A stretch of DNA of 64,000 nucleotides from NCBI RefSeq assembly GCF_016807185.1, contig NZ_JAEVYN010000001.1, positions 992,001-1,056,000 of the forward strand, in the 5' to 3' direction. Position numbers and translations under genes: made by a program. Of this stretch, positions 9,182 to 18,863 are shown in pieces. Below the pieces are notes generated by a model. The model ran no database searches. It was given only the letters and a program-made list of their open reading frames with translations, and was not told the DNA's origin. This stretch comes from Leptolyngbya sp. Cla-17 (lineage in GTDB: Bacteria > Cyanobacteriota > Cyanobacteriia > Leptolyngbyales > Leptolyngbyaceae). The first letter of the stretch is position 1. Each line of letters opens with the position of its first letter.

Positions 9182-10054
9182 TCATTTTCTAGACTGCACT
9201 AATTGAGCGATCGCGTCTGGAGTTAACTCTTGCACATTCGACAAAACGGCATCTGCGCCTGCTTGTTTCAAAGTAGTGGAATATTGCTGGCTTGATGATT
9301 CTGTCTCTTGCACATGGGGGGGCAAGATACCTACCGCAATCCAATGGCGATCGCCTTGTTGCTGACGCGCATTTACCACCGTGTACATATCTGCCACCGT
9401 ATCGCCCACGTATAGTACCGGACTTTTAGAATCCACTGCTTCTAATTGGGAAACTGCTGCAAATAACCCCGTTGGATTAGGCTTTCCAGGGGCATCTTCC
9501 ATTGCCACCAACACCGGAGCCTGAAGTCCCAAGCGCCTCTCCAATACATAGCTAGCAGATTGGCGAGTTGCCCCGCTAAAAAATCCCCAACCAATCTGTG
9601 CAGCGGTTAATTGGTCAAAATACTCACGTTCAACCAACAGCGGCTCCTGGCAAATGTAGCCCGTGAACCGATCAGGATCGGTGCCCCGGTAGCGCGACTG
9701 AAAAAACGCCACCAACTCGTCATAGGCGATCGCTACCCCGCCGCGCCCCCATTCATCCCCCCAAATCCTGTCCTGCATCTGGGCGTGCATCTGGGCGATC
9801 GTTGGCAACCATTCCCCACCCTGCGCCTCAAAATATCGAAACACCAACTCTTGAGAGGCTTCCCAATCATTATTCCAAACCCCCTCCGCCTTCAGCCCAT
9901 CAATATCTTCCTGAGAGGGACGATAATTTCCAGCGGTCAAATGCTCCACCGTGTCCGCCAACGCCCGCCGATACGAGCCACCCACATCTCGAATCACCCC
10001 GTCAATATCAAATATCACCAGCGCCAATAGTTGGTTAACCGATTGAATCGTCAT
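9182..10054 (-). CDS. HAD-superfamily phosphatase (subfamily IA, TIGR01548-like)
   Basis: 290 residues. Motif I is LVIFDIDGVIRDVGGSYRRA, with the two catalytic aspartates. A motif II serine/threonine region is FFSGATRQS, the motif III lysine is in EDAPGKPNPTG, and motif IV is LYVGDTVADM. The HAD phosphatase fold is clear. The substrate is not shown; relatives annotated under TIGR01548 are uncharacterised. An open frame extends upstream to 10120, but AAAGGAG three bases before the ATG at 10052-10054 marks that ATG as the start. It is divergent from ycf65. Confidence 0.88.
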   Translation of the reverse strand: MTIQSVNQLLALVIFDIDGVIRDVGGSYRRALADTVEHLTAGNYRPSQEDIDGLKAEGVWNNDWEASQELVFRYFEAQGGEWLPTIAQMHAQMQDRIWGDEWGRGGVAIAYDELVAFFQSRYRGTDPDRFTGYICQEPLLVEREYFDQLTAAQIGWGFFSGATRQSASYVLERRLGLQAPVLVAMEDAPGKPNPTGLFAAVSQLEAVDSKSPVLYVGDTVADMYTVVNARQQQGDRHWIAVGILPPHVQETESSSQQYSTTLKQAGADAVLSNVQELTPDAIAQLVQSRK

Positions 10055-10224
10055 ACACTCCTTTCCAATAATTTCTTTAAGTTTGCAGTTTGCCAGCCGC
10101 GAACTGCCAGCCACGAACATTGCAATTCGTCATTTGCTCAAGGTCGTGCATGATTAAAAGCAGTGAGGTACTATAGAAGGCTGTAGATTATCGACCATTT
10201 GGGTTGGCGCTGGAGGTTTTTGGG

Positions 10225-10524
10225 TTGGCACAATTTATATTAAAAGTTCTTTGGTTAGATGAGAACGTTGCATTAGCAGTAGATCAAGTGGTGGGCAAGG
10301 GCGCAAGCCCGCTGACATCTTACTTTTTTTGGCCCCGCAATGATGCTTGGGAGCAGTTAAAGACTGAGATGGAAGCAAAACACTGGATCTCTGAGGTAGA
10401 TCGAGTGGATTTGCTCAATCAAGCGACAGAAGTGATTAACTATTGGCAAGAGGAAGGCAAAAAACGTCCCATGGCAGAAGCTCAGGCGAAGTTTCCTGAC
10501 ATTGCGTTTACAGGAAGCGCTTAA
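10225..10524 (+). CDS. ycf65: 30S ribosomal protein PSRP-3 / Ycf65
   Basis: 99 residues from a TTG preceded by GGAGG at 10212-10216, eight bases upstream. An earlier in-frame TTG at 10204 is less likely because this Shine-Dalgarno lies inside it. The family signature LDENVALAVDQVVGKG followed by PLTSYFFWPRNDAWEQLK is essentially that of plastid and cyanobacterial PSRP-3. The protein binds the small ribosomal subunit and is specific to cyanobacteria and plastids. A terminator lies about 80 bases downstream. Confidence 0.93.
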   Translation: MAQFILKVLWLDENVALAVDQVVGKGASPLTSYFFWPRNDAWEQLKTEMEAKHWISEVDRVDLLNQATEVINYWQEEGKKRPMAEAQAKFPDIAFTGSA

Positions 10525-10602
10525 GGCTGCGTCGTAAATTATTTATTGCCTCAGAATCATTCCGTGATTCTATGGTGAATGGTGTAGCATATAGTCACTT
10601 AT

Positions 10603-10640
10603 CGCCCTAACAAGCCAAACGGTAGTTAGGGCGCTTTTAA
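10603..10640 (+). terminator. Rho-independent terminator after ycf65
   Basis: A perfect 9-base stem (CGCCCTAAC / GTTAGGGCG) with a 13-base loop is followed by a T-rich tract (CTTTTAATTT). It closes the ycf65 transcript before glgB. A second small hairpin (AGAATCA / TGATTCT) lies about 45 bases earlier. Confidence 0.75.
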
Positions 10641-10804
10641 TTTAAAGAGTTTACAGATGCTGCATTTCTAAAGTGCTGGGTGCGATCGCGGCAAAATTAT
10701 TTGTTTGAGAGTTTGCCCATGATTTGCTACGGTTTACTACAGTTATCGATAGTATCTTTACATTTTTAGCTGATTAGATTTATAGGATTTAGGTAGGTAG
10801 CTTC

Positions 10805-13114
10805 ATGACAGCAACGATTAGCCCAGATCAAGTTGAACGGATCGTTTGGAATCAACATCATGATCCGTTTGAGGTGTTGGGACCCCATCAAGCTGAGCAA
10901 GATGGAAAAATCGTTTGGGTCGTGCGAGTTTACCAACCGAAAGCAGATGCCGTATGGATTGTTTTTCCAGAACAGCGGGAAGAACTGCAAATGCAATCAA
11001 CGCACCATCCCCATTTTTTTGAAGCTACCCTAACTACTGCTAACCTGCCAAATTATCAACTTCGCATTAAAGAAGGGGAGCATGAACGAGTTTCCTACGA
11101 CCCTTATGCCTTTCAATCGCCTTGGTTAACCGATCTTGATATTCACCTGTTTGGTGAAGGCAACCACCACCGAATTTATGAAAAACTCGGTGCCCACCCA
11201 GCGGAACTCAACGACGTAAAAGGCGTGTATTTTGCAGTTTGGGCACCGAGCGCTCGCAACGTTTCCGTTTTGGGTGATTTTAATCAGTGGGATGGACGAC
11301 AACACCAAATGAGTAAACGCACAAACGGCGTGTGGGAACTCTTTATTCCCGGTGCGGGTGTTGGTGCTCACTATAAGTACGAAGTTAAAAATTGGGAAGG
11401 TCACATTTACGAAAAATCTGATCCCTATGGCTTCTATCAAGAGCCTCGACCCAAAACTGCATCCATTGTCGCGGATCTCACTACCTACACATGGAACGAT
11501 AGTGAGTGGATGGAAGAACGCCGCCATGTTGATCCGCTTACTAAACCTATCTCCGTTTATGAAGTCCATTTGGGTTCTTGGATGCACGCCGCGACTTCTG
11601 AGCCTGCACGCCTCCCTAACGGTGAAACAGAACCCGTTGTCGTGGTTTCTGAGTTGAAACCTGATACTCGCTTTCTTACCTATCGCGAATTAGCAGCTAA
11701 GCTGATTCCTTACGTGAAGGAACTGGGCTTTACTCACTTAGAACTGTTGCCGGTCGCTGAACATCCATTTGACGGCTCTTGGGGATATCAAGTTACCGGT
11801 TACTATGCACCCACCTCTCGCTTTGGCTCCCCCCAAGACTTCATGTACTTTGTAGATGAGTGCCATAAACACGGCATTGGAGTATTAGTCGATTGGGTTC
11901 CGGGTCACTTTCCTAAGGATGGTCATGGGCTGGCATTTTTTGATGGCACCCACCTCTATGAGCACGGCGATCCACGGAATGGAGAGCATAAAGAATGGGG
12001 CACACTGGTCTTTAACTACGGACGTAACGAAGTCCGCAACTTCCTCGTTGCCAATGCCCTCTTCTGGTTTGACAAATATCATATCGATGGCATTCGAGTC
12101 GATGCAGTAGCGTCGATGCTGTATCTCGATTACCTGCGTCCTGATGGAGAATGGATTGCCAATCAATATGGCGGGCGTGAAAACATCGAAGCCGCAGATT
12201 TTCTACGCCAAACTAATCATGTTATTTTCAGCTACTTCCCTGGTGTGCTTTCTATTGCTGAGGAATCAACCGATTGGCCGATGGTGTCTTGGCCTACCTA
12301 CGTGGGGGGATTGGGTTTCAACCTGAAGTGGAACATGGGCTGGATGCACGACATGCTGGATTACTTCCACATGGACCCTTGGTTCCGGCAGTTTCACCAA
12401 AATAACCTCACTTTCAGCATGATGTATCACCACAGTGAAAACTTCATGCTGGCTCTTTCTCATGATGAAATTGTGCATGGCAAGAGTTCCATTGTTGGCA
12501 AAATGCCGGGTGATGAGTGGCAGAAACAAGCAAATGTTCGCTGTTTGTTTACTTACATGTTTACCCATCCAGGTAAAAAGACCATTTTCATGAGCATGGA
12601 GTTGGGACAGTGGAACGAGTGGAATGTTTGGGCAGATTTGGAATGGCATTTGCTTCAGCATGAGTCTCATCAACAGTTGAAGCGCTTTTTTATCGCACTT
12701 CATCAGTTGTATCGTAGTGAACCTGCGCTCTACTCGTGGGATTTTGGCGGGCAAGGCGGCTTTGAATGGATTGATTGCAGCGATAACCGCCATAGTGTGG
12801 TGTCATTTATTCGCTGGTCAAAAAATCACGAAGAGTTTGCGATCGTGGTCTGTAACTTCACCCCTCAGCCCCATTCCCACTATCGAGTTGGTGTGCCCTT
12901 CCTAGGCTTCTATAAGGAAATCTTTAACAGTGATGTCCGGGAATTTGGCGGCAGCAATATGGGTAATTTAGGCGGCAAATGGACTGAGGAATGGGCATAC
13001 CAAAATCGTCCTTATTCGATTGATCTCTGCTTGCCCCCTTTAGGAGTGCTAGTGCTAAAGCTGGATAAGGAGAAGACTCAGGCCGCTTTGCAAGCGGCAG
13101 GTGCAGAGTCCTAG
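10805..13114 (+). CDS. glgB: 1,4-alpha-glucan branching enzyme
   Basis: 769 residues, full length for bacterial GlgB. The N-terminal carbohydrate-binding N1 and CBM48 regions (residues about 1-230) include HHDPFEVLGPH and VYFAVWAPSARNVSVLGDFN. A GH13 (alpha/beta)8 domain follows. The catalytic nucleophile is Asp433 in GIRVDAVASM, the acid/base is Glu486 in SIAEESTDWP, and the transition-state Asp is in ALSHDEIVHGK. The C-terminal beta domain ends near PPLGVLVLKL. The enzyme makes alpha-1,6 branches in glycogen, the cyanobacterial carbon store. It is probably monocistronic, as the preceding gene has its own terminator. Confidence 0.97.
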   Translation: MTATISPDQVERIVWNQHHDPFEVLGPHQAEQDGKIVWVVRVYQPKADAVWIVFPEQREELQMQSTHHPHFFEATLTTANLPNYQLRIKEGEHERVSYDPYAFQSPWLTDLDIHLFGEGNHHRIYEKLGAHPAELNDVKGVYFAVWAPSARNVSVLGDFNQWDGRQHQMSKRTNGVWELFIPGAGVGAHYKYEVKNWEGHIYEKSDPYGFYQEPRPKTASIVADLTTYTWNDSEWMEERRHVDPLTKPISVYEVHLGSWMHAATSEPARLPNGETEPVVVVSELKPDTRFLTYRELAAKLIPYVKELGFTHLELLPVAEHPFDGSWGYQVTGYYAPTSRFGSPQDFMYFVDECHKHGIGVLVDWVPGHFPKDGHGLAFFDGTHLYEHGDPRNGEHKEWGTLVFNYGRNEVRNFLVANALFWFDKYHIDGIRVDAVASMLYLDYLRPDGEWIANQYGGRENIEAADFLRQTNHVIFSYFPGVLSIAEESTDWPMVSWPTYVGGLGFNLKWNMGWMHDMLDYFHMDPWFRQFHQNNLTFSMMYHHSENFMLALSHDEIVHGKSSIVGKMPGDEWQKQANVRCLFTYMFTHPGKKTIFMSMELGQWNEWNVWADLEWHLLQHESHQQLKRFFIALHQLYRSEPALYSWDFGGQGGFEWIDCSDNRHSVVSFIRWSKNHEEFAIVVCNFTPQPHSHYRVGVPFLGFYKEIFNSDVREFGGSNMGNLGGKWTEEWAYQNRPYSIDLCLPPLGVLVLKLDKEKTQAALQAAGAES

Positions 13115-13447
13115 TGGTGACTCGAACAATAATTGATAGCAAGCAGTCAAGAATCTGAGAAGTAAAAGTTAAGGAGCCCAGCTGCATCTGCTTCTATGTC
13201 TGCGCTCTTATACCTTTTTGCCCCTCAAATTGAAGTTGACAGGCTAGTGACTAACTATCAAAGGCTGCGAGTTAATATCAGGGCAGACTTACCGCAACTT
13301 CAGCAATCCCAATCGACCTGTTGCCCTTCCTGGATTTACCCATCTCGCTTGGGCAATTTGATTTTAGGGTCTTTGTTTGATGACACGCGCTAGGCTTAGC
13401 TACTTGAATTTGATAGGGTTTTACACAGTGATTATGGATGAATCAGA
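13115..13447. other. Spacer between glgB and argF
   Basis: About 330 bases. A 65-codon open frame at 13196-13393 has no well-placed ribosome binding site and no recognisable domain, so I do not call it a gene. The argF promoter should lie toward the right end, but no clear -35/-10 pair was seen. Confidence 0.4.
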
Positions 13448-14374
13448 ATGGGGGCACTGAAAGGGCGGGATTTACTCAGCATGGCGGATTTGACAGCGGA
13501 GGAGCTACAAGATTTGTTGCACCTTGCTGCTCAACTCAAGGCTGGCGCAACTTACCCACAATGTCAAAAGCTTTTGGGATTGCTGTTCTATAAGGCATCA
13601 ACCCGCACTCGCGTCAGCTTTATTGCGGCAATGACTCGCTTAGGAGGACAAGCGCTAGATTTGAACCCCAGTGTGACTCAAGTTAGCCGAGGCGAACCAC
13701 TGGCTGATACTGCACGGGTTCTCGATCGCTACCTTGATGTTCTGGCAATTCGTACCTTTGATCAGCGTGACCTTGAAACCTTTGCCCAGTATGCCAAAAT
13801 CCCGATCATTAATGCGTTGAGTGATTTAGAACATCCTTGTCAAGTGTTGGCAGATTTACAGACCATTCAGGAGTCGTTTAATGGTCTAGCGGGCGTGACA
13901 CTTACTTATGTGGGTGACGGCAGCAATAATATGGCGCATTCTTTGTTATTGGGTTGTGCGCTGGTGGGTATCAATGTACGGATCAGTTCTCCAAACGAAT
14001 ATCAACCGTTAGATGTAATTGTGCAGCAAGCGAAGAGAATTGCAGGCGATCGCGTTGAAATTACTACGACAGCTGATCCAATCGCTGCGGTCAAGGGCGC
14101 TCAGGTGCTCTATACCGATGTGTGGGCCAGCATGGGACAAGAAGATGTTGCAACTTCTCGGATTCCTATCTTTCAGCCTTATCAGGTGAATGACGAACTG
14201 CTGAGCCATGCAGATTCATCTGCGATCGTGCTGCATTGTTTACCTGCTCATCGTGGAGAGGAAATTACCGATGATGTCATGGAAGGTGCTCAATCTCGCG
14301 TTTGGGATCAGGCAGAAAATCGAATGCATGCCCAACAAGCGCTAATTGCCAGCCTGTTAGGAGTAGATAGTTAA
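13448..14374 (+). CDS. argF: Ornithine carbamoyltransferase
   Basis: 308 residues, the usual length. The carbamoyl-phosphate motif is KASTRTRVSF, the ornithine-binding region includes HPCQVLADLQT, and the C-terminal catalytic motif is HCLPAHRGEEI, with the OTCase-specific cysteine. The enzyme transfers carbamoyl phosphate to ornithine to give citrulline in arginine biosynthesis. No other arg gene is adjacent, as is usual in cyanobacteria. A TPR gene converges on it three bases after the stop. Confidence 0.97.
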   Translation: MGALKGRDLLSMADLTAEELQDLLHLAAQLKAGATYPQCQKLLGLLFYKASTRTRVSFIAAMTRLGGQALDLNPSVTQVSRGEPLADTARVLDRYLDVLAIRTFDQRDLETFAQYAKIPIINALSDLEHPCQVLADLQTIQESFNGLAGVTLTYVGDGSNNMAHSLLLGCALVGINVRISSPNEYQPLDVIVQQAKRIAGDRVEITTTADPIAAVKGAQVLYTDVWASMGQEDVATSRIPIFQPYQVNDELLSHADSSAIVLHCLPAHRGEEITDDVMEGAQSRVWDQAENRMHAQQALIASLLGVDS

Positions 14375-14377
14375 TCC

Positions 14378-14827
14378 CTATCTAGTATTTGTAGCTTTTC
14401 GATAGCTGGCGTAGGCTTTCTTATGCTGCCCTAAACGCTGCAAAGCAACTCCTCGAAAAGTCCAGGCTTCTCGATTGCTTGTTTGCAACATGATCGCGCG
14501 ATCGTAGCTTTCCAGTGCCTCAAAATATCGCTCCAAGTGAATCAACACAACGCCACGAAATACCCAACCATCGGAGCTGTCAGGATTAATCGCAAGACTT
14601 CGATCGAAGCTTTCTAGAGCTTCATCATAGCGACCTAAGTTTGCCAACGCATCCCCGCGATGATACCAAGTGGCACCATTATTTTGCTGGAGATGAATCG
14701 CCTGATCCAAAACAGTTAAACCTTCTTGATAAGAGCCATCTGCAACAAACGCCATACCGTGAAGAATCAACGGATTTGCCGTATCAAGCTCTGATTTTGC
14801 TGTGATTTTTGATTTGTGCAATCTCAT
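14378..14827 (-). CDS. Small TPR repeat protein
   Basis: 149 residues made almost wholly of TPR units. Three consecutive 34-residue repeats are visible: ATWYHRGDALANLGRYDEAL, GWVFRGVVLIHLERYFEAL and AWTFRGVALQRLGQHKKAY. There is no signal peptide, so it is probably a cytoplasmic interaction module. It is convergent with argF. The N-terminal 20 residues (MRLHKSKITAKSEL) are less regular, and the true start could be slightly internal. Confidence 0.8.
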   Translation of the reverse strand: MRLHKSKITAKSELDTANPLILHGMAFVADGSYQEGLTVLDQAIHLQQNNGATWYHRGDALANLGRYDEALESFDRSLAINPDSSDGWVFRGVVLIHLERYFEALESYDRAIMLQTSNREAWTFRGVALQRLGQHKKAYASYRKATNTR

Positions 14828-15183
14828 ACTTGCGTCATATTGATAGGCTACTTTGCAATAAGTTGTTGTCCGTACTGCACCACATTAAGTAATTGAGCAA
14901 TATTGTAGATTGCCCATGGAGCAGCCTTGCTATTACAGCGTAGGCAAACGATAGGAAAGCAATGACTAAAAGCAGACGATTTTTAAACTTGCACCCTATT
15001 AAAGTCTGCTTTAATTTTTTTTAGATTAGCTGAGCAATTCTAGTAGCCATCATCCCCTTTCGCACTAGGATTGTAACCATACATAACAGCGCGCTGAAAA
15101 AACCTCAATCATGAGGGAAAGTCAGTCCCACATGAGGGAAAGTCAGTCCCAGCGCTATAAACCAGAATTAGGATCGCGTCCTT
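14828..15183. other. Divergent spacer with ddl promoter region
   Basis: About 355 bases between the divergent TPR gene and ddl. It is AT-rich in the middle. The only structured feature is the 21-base tandem duplication close to the ddl start, listed separately. No RNA gene or ORF was seen. Confidence 0.5.
15110..15151. repeat. Perfect tandem duplication of 21 bp upstream of ddl
   Basis: The unit CATGAGGGAAAGTCAGTCCC plus a final A occurs twice without a mismatch or spacer. Each unit contains GGGA...TCCC and could form a weak hairpin. The second copy ends 32 bases before the ddl ATG, within the likely promoter or 5' untranslated region. Confidence 0.9.
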
Positions 15184-16293
15184 ATGCAAAAACTTAAAGT
15201 TGGACTGCTGTTTGGTGGCTGCTCGGGCGAACATGATGTGTCAATCATCTCAGCTAGAGCGATCACACAAGCGCTAAGCAGCGATGCAAACCAAAGCCGC
15301 TATGAGTTGCTGCCGTTCTATATTCAGAAAAACGGAGTGTGGTGTGAGACTGCGATCGCTCAAAAAGTGCTTGAATCCGTTACCGTACGCCAACTTGAAA
15401 CTTCTTCCGATAGCTCAGAGGCTTACCAGCGCTGGCAGTTTCCCCCTGCTGTGAGTGATGTGGATGTTTGGTTTCCAGTACTACATGGCCCCAATGGTGA
15501 AGATGGCACCGTCCAAGGCTTACTCACGCTGATGCAAGTGCCATTTGTAGGATCAGGAGTGCTGAGTGCTGCCGTTGGTATGGATAAAATTGCGATGAAG
15601 CAAATATTTGCTCAAGCTGGTTTACCACAAGTTCAATATATGGCAGTCACGCGATCGCAAATTTGGTCTGATCCCTGCGTTTACACCCAATTGTGTGATC
15701 AAATTGAAGCGACCCTTGGCTATCCCTGCTTTATTAAACCAGCCAACCTGGGGTCTTCCGTCGGAATTTCAAAAGTCCGCGATCGCTCTCAGCTAGAAGC
15801 TGCTTTAGATAGCGCTGCTACTTATGATCGTCGCATCATCGTTGAAGCAGGGGTGTTTGCACGGGAAGTAGAGTGCGCGGTGTTAGGCAACGACCAGCCC
15901 AAAGCTTCTACGGTGGGTGAAATCACCTATCAAAGTGATTTTTATGACTACGAAACCAAATACACAGTTGGCAAAGCAGAATTAATTATTCCCGCCGCTT
16001 TACCGGCTGCGATCGCTCAACAAATCCAAGACATGGCAATTCACGCTTTTACCACAATTGATGGAGCCGGATTGGCGCGAGTGGATTTTTTCTACGTTGA
16101 ATCGACTCAAGAAATTTTGATTAATGAAGTCAACACGCTGCCTGGTTTTACGGCGACCAGCATGTATCCCCAACTGTGGGCGGCGGCTGGAGTTTCCTTT
16201 TCTGAGCTAGTCCATCAACTCATTCAATTTGCGATCGGACGGCACAGCCCCTCTAATTCAGAAGTTTCTACCTCTAAACCTAAACAAAGTTAG
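15184..16293 (+). CDS. ddl: D-alanine--D-alanine ligase
   Basis: 369 residues. The N-terminal domain begins LLFGGCSGEHDVSIISA, the family signature. The ATP-grasp domain follows, with PVLHGPNGEDGTVQG, the substrate loop CFIKPANLGSSVGISKV, and the metal-binding end INEVNTLPGFTATSMYP. The enzyme joins two D-alanines for the peptidoglycan stem peptide in the cytoplasm. In many cyanobacteria ddl precedes ftsQ-ftsZ; here it is followed by a 580-base spacer and sugar genes. Confidence 0.97.
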   Translation: MQKLKVGLLFGGCSGEHDVSIISARAITQALSSDANQSRYELLPFYIQKNGVWCETAIAQKVLESVTVRQLETSSDSSEAYQRWQFPPAVSDVDVWFPVLHGPNGEDGTVQGLLTLMQVPFVGSGVLSAAVGMDKIAMKQIFAQAGLPQVQYMAVTRSQIWSDPCVYTQLCDQIEATLGYPCFIKPANLGSSVGISKVRDRSQLEAALDSAATYDRRIIVEAGVFAREVECAVLGNDQPKASTVGEITYQSDFYDYETKYTVGKAELIIPAALPAAIAQQIQDMAIHAFTTIDGAGLARVDFFYVESTQEILINEVNTLPGFTATSMYPQLWAAAGVSFSELVHQLIQFAIGRHSPSNSEVSTSKPKQS

Positions 16294-16870
16294 TTATGCA
16301 AGGAAATGGGAACTCTAATGAAGAATGAGTTCAAATAAAAAATCTGCCCCTGCTAACGGATAAAACTATCAGGTAAAAATGTCATATAACAGAATTTTGC
16401 TTTGATTAAAGCAGGGTAATTTGAACTCTCGGTGCATTAGTACTAGATCTTTTTTCTGTTAGAAAAAGCCAAGGCAAATTGAAAAAGGTCAGTCAATTCA
16501 TTTACTTATTTATAATAATTTCAGTCGCGAAATCCTTAGATTTTTCAGTCTTAAGTTTTTTCCAAGCATGAAGCTATCAATCTAAACCTTCTAGTTTTTT
16601 GCCTCTCAGTTAATGTCTACGTATTAATTTTATGTCCGGATACATCTTCAAAATATCAGTAAGTAGGTATGAGCCGAGACAACAGCTTTATTCAACTTCT
16701 CGTACTTCATTTTTTGGTAAAGCTACTTTCGATCAAGATGATGCCCAGTTCATTTTGCGCTATAAACCTTAATAGGGTTTAGAAGTTAACGGAGAACAAA
16801 AATTCAATGCTGGATGAAAAGTCTCTAGAACACTCCAAATTTAGTTAGTTAATCGGCGAAGGAAGTTGAA
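16294..16870. other. Long AT-rich spacer before the dTDP-sugar cluster
   Basis: About 577 bases rich in A and T, with no credible ORF of gene length and no RNA signature that I recognise. A 13-codon frame begins at an ATG near 16807 after GGAGA and ends just before rfbC; it could be a leader peptide but is too short to judge. Promoter elements for rfbC are probably here. Confidence 0.4.
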
Positions 16871-17416
16871 ATGAATGTTTTACCTACAGAAATCCCTGAT
16901 GTCCTAATAATTGAGCCACGAGTTTTTCAAGATGATCGTGGTTTTTTTCTGGAAAGTTACAACTGTAAAGCATTTGCTGATAAAGCTGGGATAACAGAGC
17001 CGTTTGTGCAAGATAATCACTCTCGCTCCAATCAAAATGTTTTGCGTGGTCTTCATTATCAAATCGAACACGCTCAGGGAAAGTTAGTGCGAGCAACCGT
17101 AGGCGCTATTTTTGATGCTGTAGTTGACATCCGTAAGCACTCTCCAACTTTTGGACAATGGGTAAGCTGCACATTAACTGCTGAAAATAAGCGGATGCTT
17201 TGGGTGCCCCCAGGCTTCGCCCATGGCTTTATGGTGATCTCTGAGGTGGCTGAGGTGCTTTACAAGACAACCGATTACTACGCTCCTCAGCATGAGTGTT
17301 CTATTCTCTGGAATGACCCAGATTTGGCAATTAATTGGCCCTTAGATGGAGAGCCAATTTTGTCTGCGAAAGATCAAGTAGGAAAGCCTCTAAAGCTTGC
17401 CGATGTGTATCCATAG
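16871..17416 (+). CDS. rfbC: dTDP-4-dehydrorhamnose 3,5-epimerase
   Basis: 181 residues, a cupin-fold epimerase. Signatures are IIEPRVFQDDRGFFLESYN, the catalytic His in NVLRGLHYQ, and VPPGFAHGF. It converts dTDP-4-keto-6-deoxyglucose to dTDP-4-keto-L-rhamnose. GAAGGAAG lies just before the ATG. It heads a run of nucleotide-sugar genes (rfbC, rfbA-like, rfbB), with rfbA 51 bases downstream. rfbD, the last step to dTDP-L-rhamnose, is not in this window. Confidence 0.96.
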   Translation: MNVLPTEIPDVLIIEPRVFQDDRGFFLESYNCKAFADKAGITEPFVQDNHSRSNQNVLRGLHYQIEHAQGKLVRATVGAIFDAVVDIRKHSPTFGQWVSCTLTAENKRMLWVPPGFAHGFMVISEVAEVLYKTTDYYAPQHECSILWNDPDLAINWPLDGEPILSAKDQVGKPLKLADVYP

Positions 17417-17444
17417 TTCAAGTCAACTGTTTCAAGTCAACTGT
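17417..17444. repeat. 14-bp tandem duplication between rfbC and rfbA
   Basis: TTCAAGTCAACTGT occurs twice, back to back, immediately after the rfbC stop codon. It is one of three short perfect tandem duplications in spacers between 15.1 and 20.1 kb. Confidence 0.85.
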
Positions 17445-17467
17445 TCACCAGTATCGAGAATCTTTTA

Positions 17468-18541
17468 ATGAAAGCAATCATTTTAAGTGGTGGGAAGGGA
17501 ACACGACTACGCCCTTTAACCTACACTGGAGCCAAGCAATTAGTTCCGGTAGCAAATAAGCCAATTCTTTGGTATGGAATTGAATCGATTGTTGCAGCAG
17601 GGGTTACAGATATTGGAATTATTATTAGCCCTGAAACCGGTGAAGAGGTTAAGGCGAAAACTGGAAATGGCGATCGCTTTGGTGCCAATATTACCTACAT
17701 TTTGCAAGACAAACCTGCAGGTCTTGCCCATGCAGTGAAGGTTGCCCGCCCCTTTTTAGGCGACTCTCCCTTTGTAATGTATCTAGGGGACAACCTGATT
17801 CAGAATGAATTGGGTGGTTTCCTCACTCAATTTAAAGAAAGCCAAATAGATGCCTTAATTCTGCTGCGACCTGTGCCAAATCCCACATCTTTTGGGGTTG
17901 CTCAAATCGATGACCAGGGTCGGGTGATAAAACTGGTTGAAAAACCTAAAGTTCCTCCTTCAAATTTAGCGCTCGTAGGAATTTACTTCTTTGCGCCAAC
18001 GATCCAGGATGCGATTGATCGCATCCAGCCATCTCCTCGAGGTGAGCTTGAAATCACCGATGCAATTCAAAACTTGATTAACCACCAGCAGCAGGTTGAA
18101 GCCCGCCAAATTGAAGGATGGTGGCTTGATACAGGGAAAAAAGACGACCTTTTAGAGGCGAATCAAATCGTCTTAGATACCTGTCTGCAGCCAAATATTT
18201 TGGGTGAAGTCGATGCCACAAGCCAGATTTCTGGACGGGTGCAGATTGGAGTCAGGTCGAAACTGATCAACTGTACGGTTCGCGGACCTGTGATTATTGG
18301 CGAAGATTGTCACCTGGAAAACTGTTTTATTGGTCCTTATAGCAGCGTTGATAACCAAGTTACCTTGATTGAAGCTGATCTGGAACACAGCGTTATTTTA
18401 CGCGGTGCCAGCATTGTTGGAATTCACCAACGGATTGTAGATAGTGTAATTGGACAGCGCGCCCAATTAAAGGTAGCGCCCAAACGTCCTAAAGCTCTAC
18501 GCTTTATGATTGGCGATGACTCACAGATCGAGTTGGCATAG
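17468..18541 (+). CDS. rfbA: Glucose-1-phosphate thymidylyltransferase, long form
   Basis: 357 residues. The N-terminal nucleotidyltransferase domain carries LSGGKGTRLRPLTYTGAKQL, and YLGDNLIQ and VEKPKVPPS follow. Unlike the ~290-residue enterobacterial enzyme, it has about 110 more residues of left-handed beta-helix hexapeptide repeats (IGVRSKLINCTVRGPVIIGE). That is the long-form RfbA type often found in secondary-sugar clusters. It makes dTDP-glucose from dTTP and glucose-1-phosphate. It sits between rfbC and a glycosyltransferase. Actinobacterial long forms were first named for antibiotic sugars, so the exact product sugar is not proven. Confidence 0.92.
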   Translation: MKAIILSGGKGTRLRPLTYTGAKQLVPVANKPILWYGIESIVAAGVTDIGIIISPETGEEVKAKTGNGDRFGANITYILQDKPAGLAHAVKVARPFLGDSPFVMYLGDNLIQNELGGFLTQFKESQIDALILLRPVPNPTSFGVAQIDDQGRVIKLVEKPKVPPSNLALVGIYFFAPTIQDAIDRIQPSPRGELEITDAIQNLINHQQQVEARQIEGWWLDTGKKDDLLEANQIVLDTCLQPNILGEVDATSQISGRVQIGVRSKLINCTVRGPVIIGEDCHLENCFIGPYSSVDNQVTLIEADLEHSVILRGASIVGIHQRIVDSVIGQRAQLKVAPKRPKALRFMIGDDSQIELA

Positions 18542-18863
18542 ATCTATGCTATGCCCCCAGCAATATTTGTTTGTACGAATGTTTAAATCACCGAATGACC
18601 GATAACGACTCATAGGGGCGGGTCTTATGCCCGCTATAAATCGAGGATGCTCATAAGCGGTGCTTCTACCCACACCACTACCAGCTCCGTGATTGACGAT
18701 TTAATTGTTTACATATATCTTGCAAACTTAAATCATTAAGTAATCTGCTGACACAGCGTACTTAATTTTGCCAAATCCAGTTTTCAGGTTTAAGACTCCC
18801 TATTAATGAATGCTCAACTGTAGTTATCGTTTATAGGGAGTTCCTGAACTTCGCGCTAAAGAA
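18542..18863. other. Spacer with a GC-rich hairpin
   Basis: About 320 bases. At 18618-18634 GCGGG and CCCGC form a 5-base stem around TCTTATG, inside a GGGGCGGGTCTTATGCCCGC core that resembles dispersed intergenic repeats of cyanobacteria. Only one copy occurs in this window. It may act as a weak terminator after rfbA. No gene was seen. Confidence 0.45.

Noticed and set aside
11126..11587. 153-codon minus-strand frame within glgB.
   Set aside because: Shadow of glgB; all glgB motifs are in the plus frame.
13196..13393. 65-codon open frame between glgB and argF.
   Set aside because: No ribosome binding site at the right distance and no domain; likely chance.
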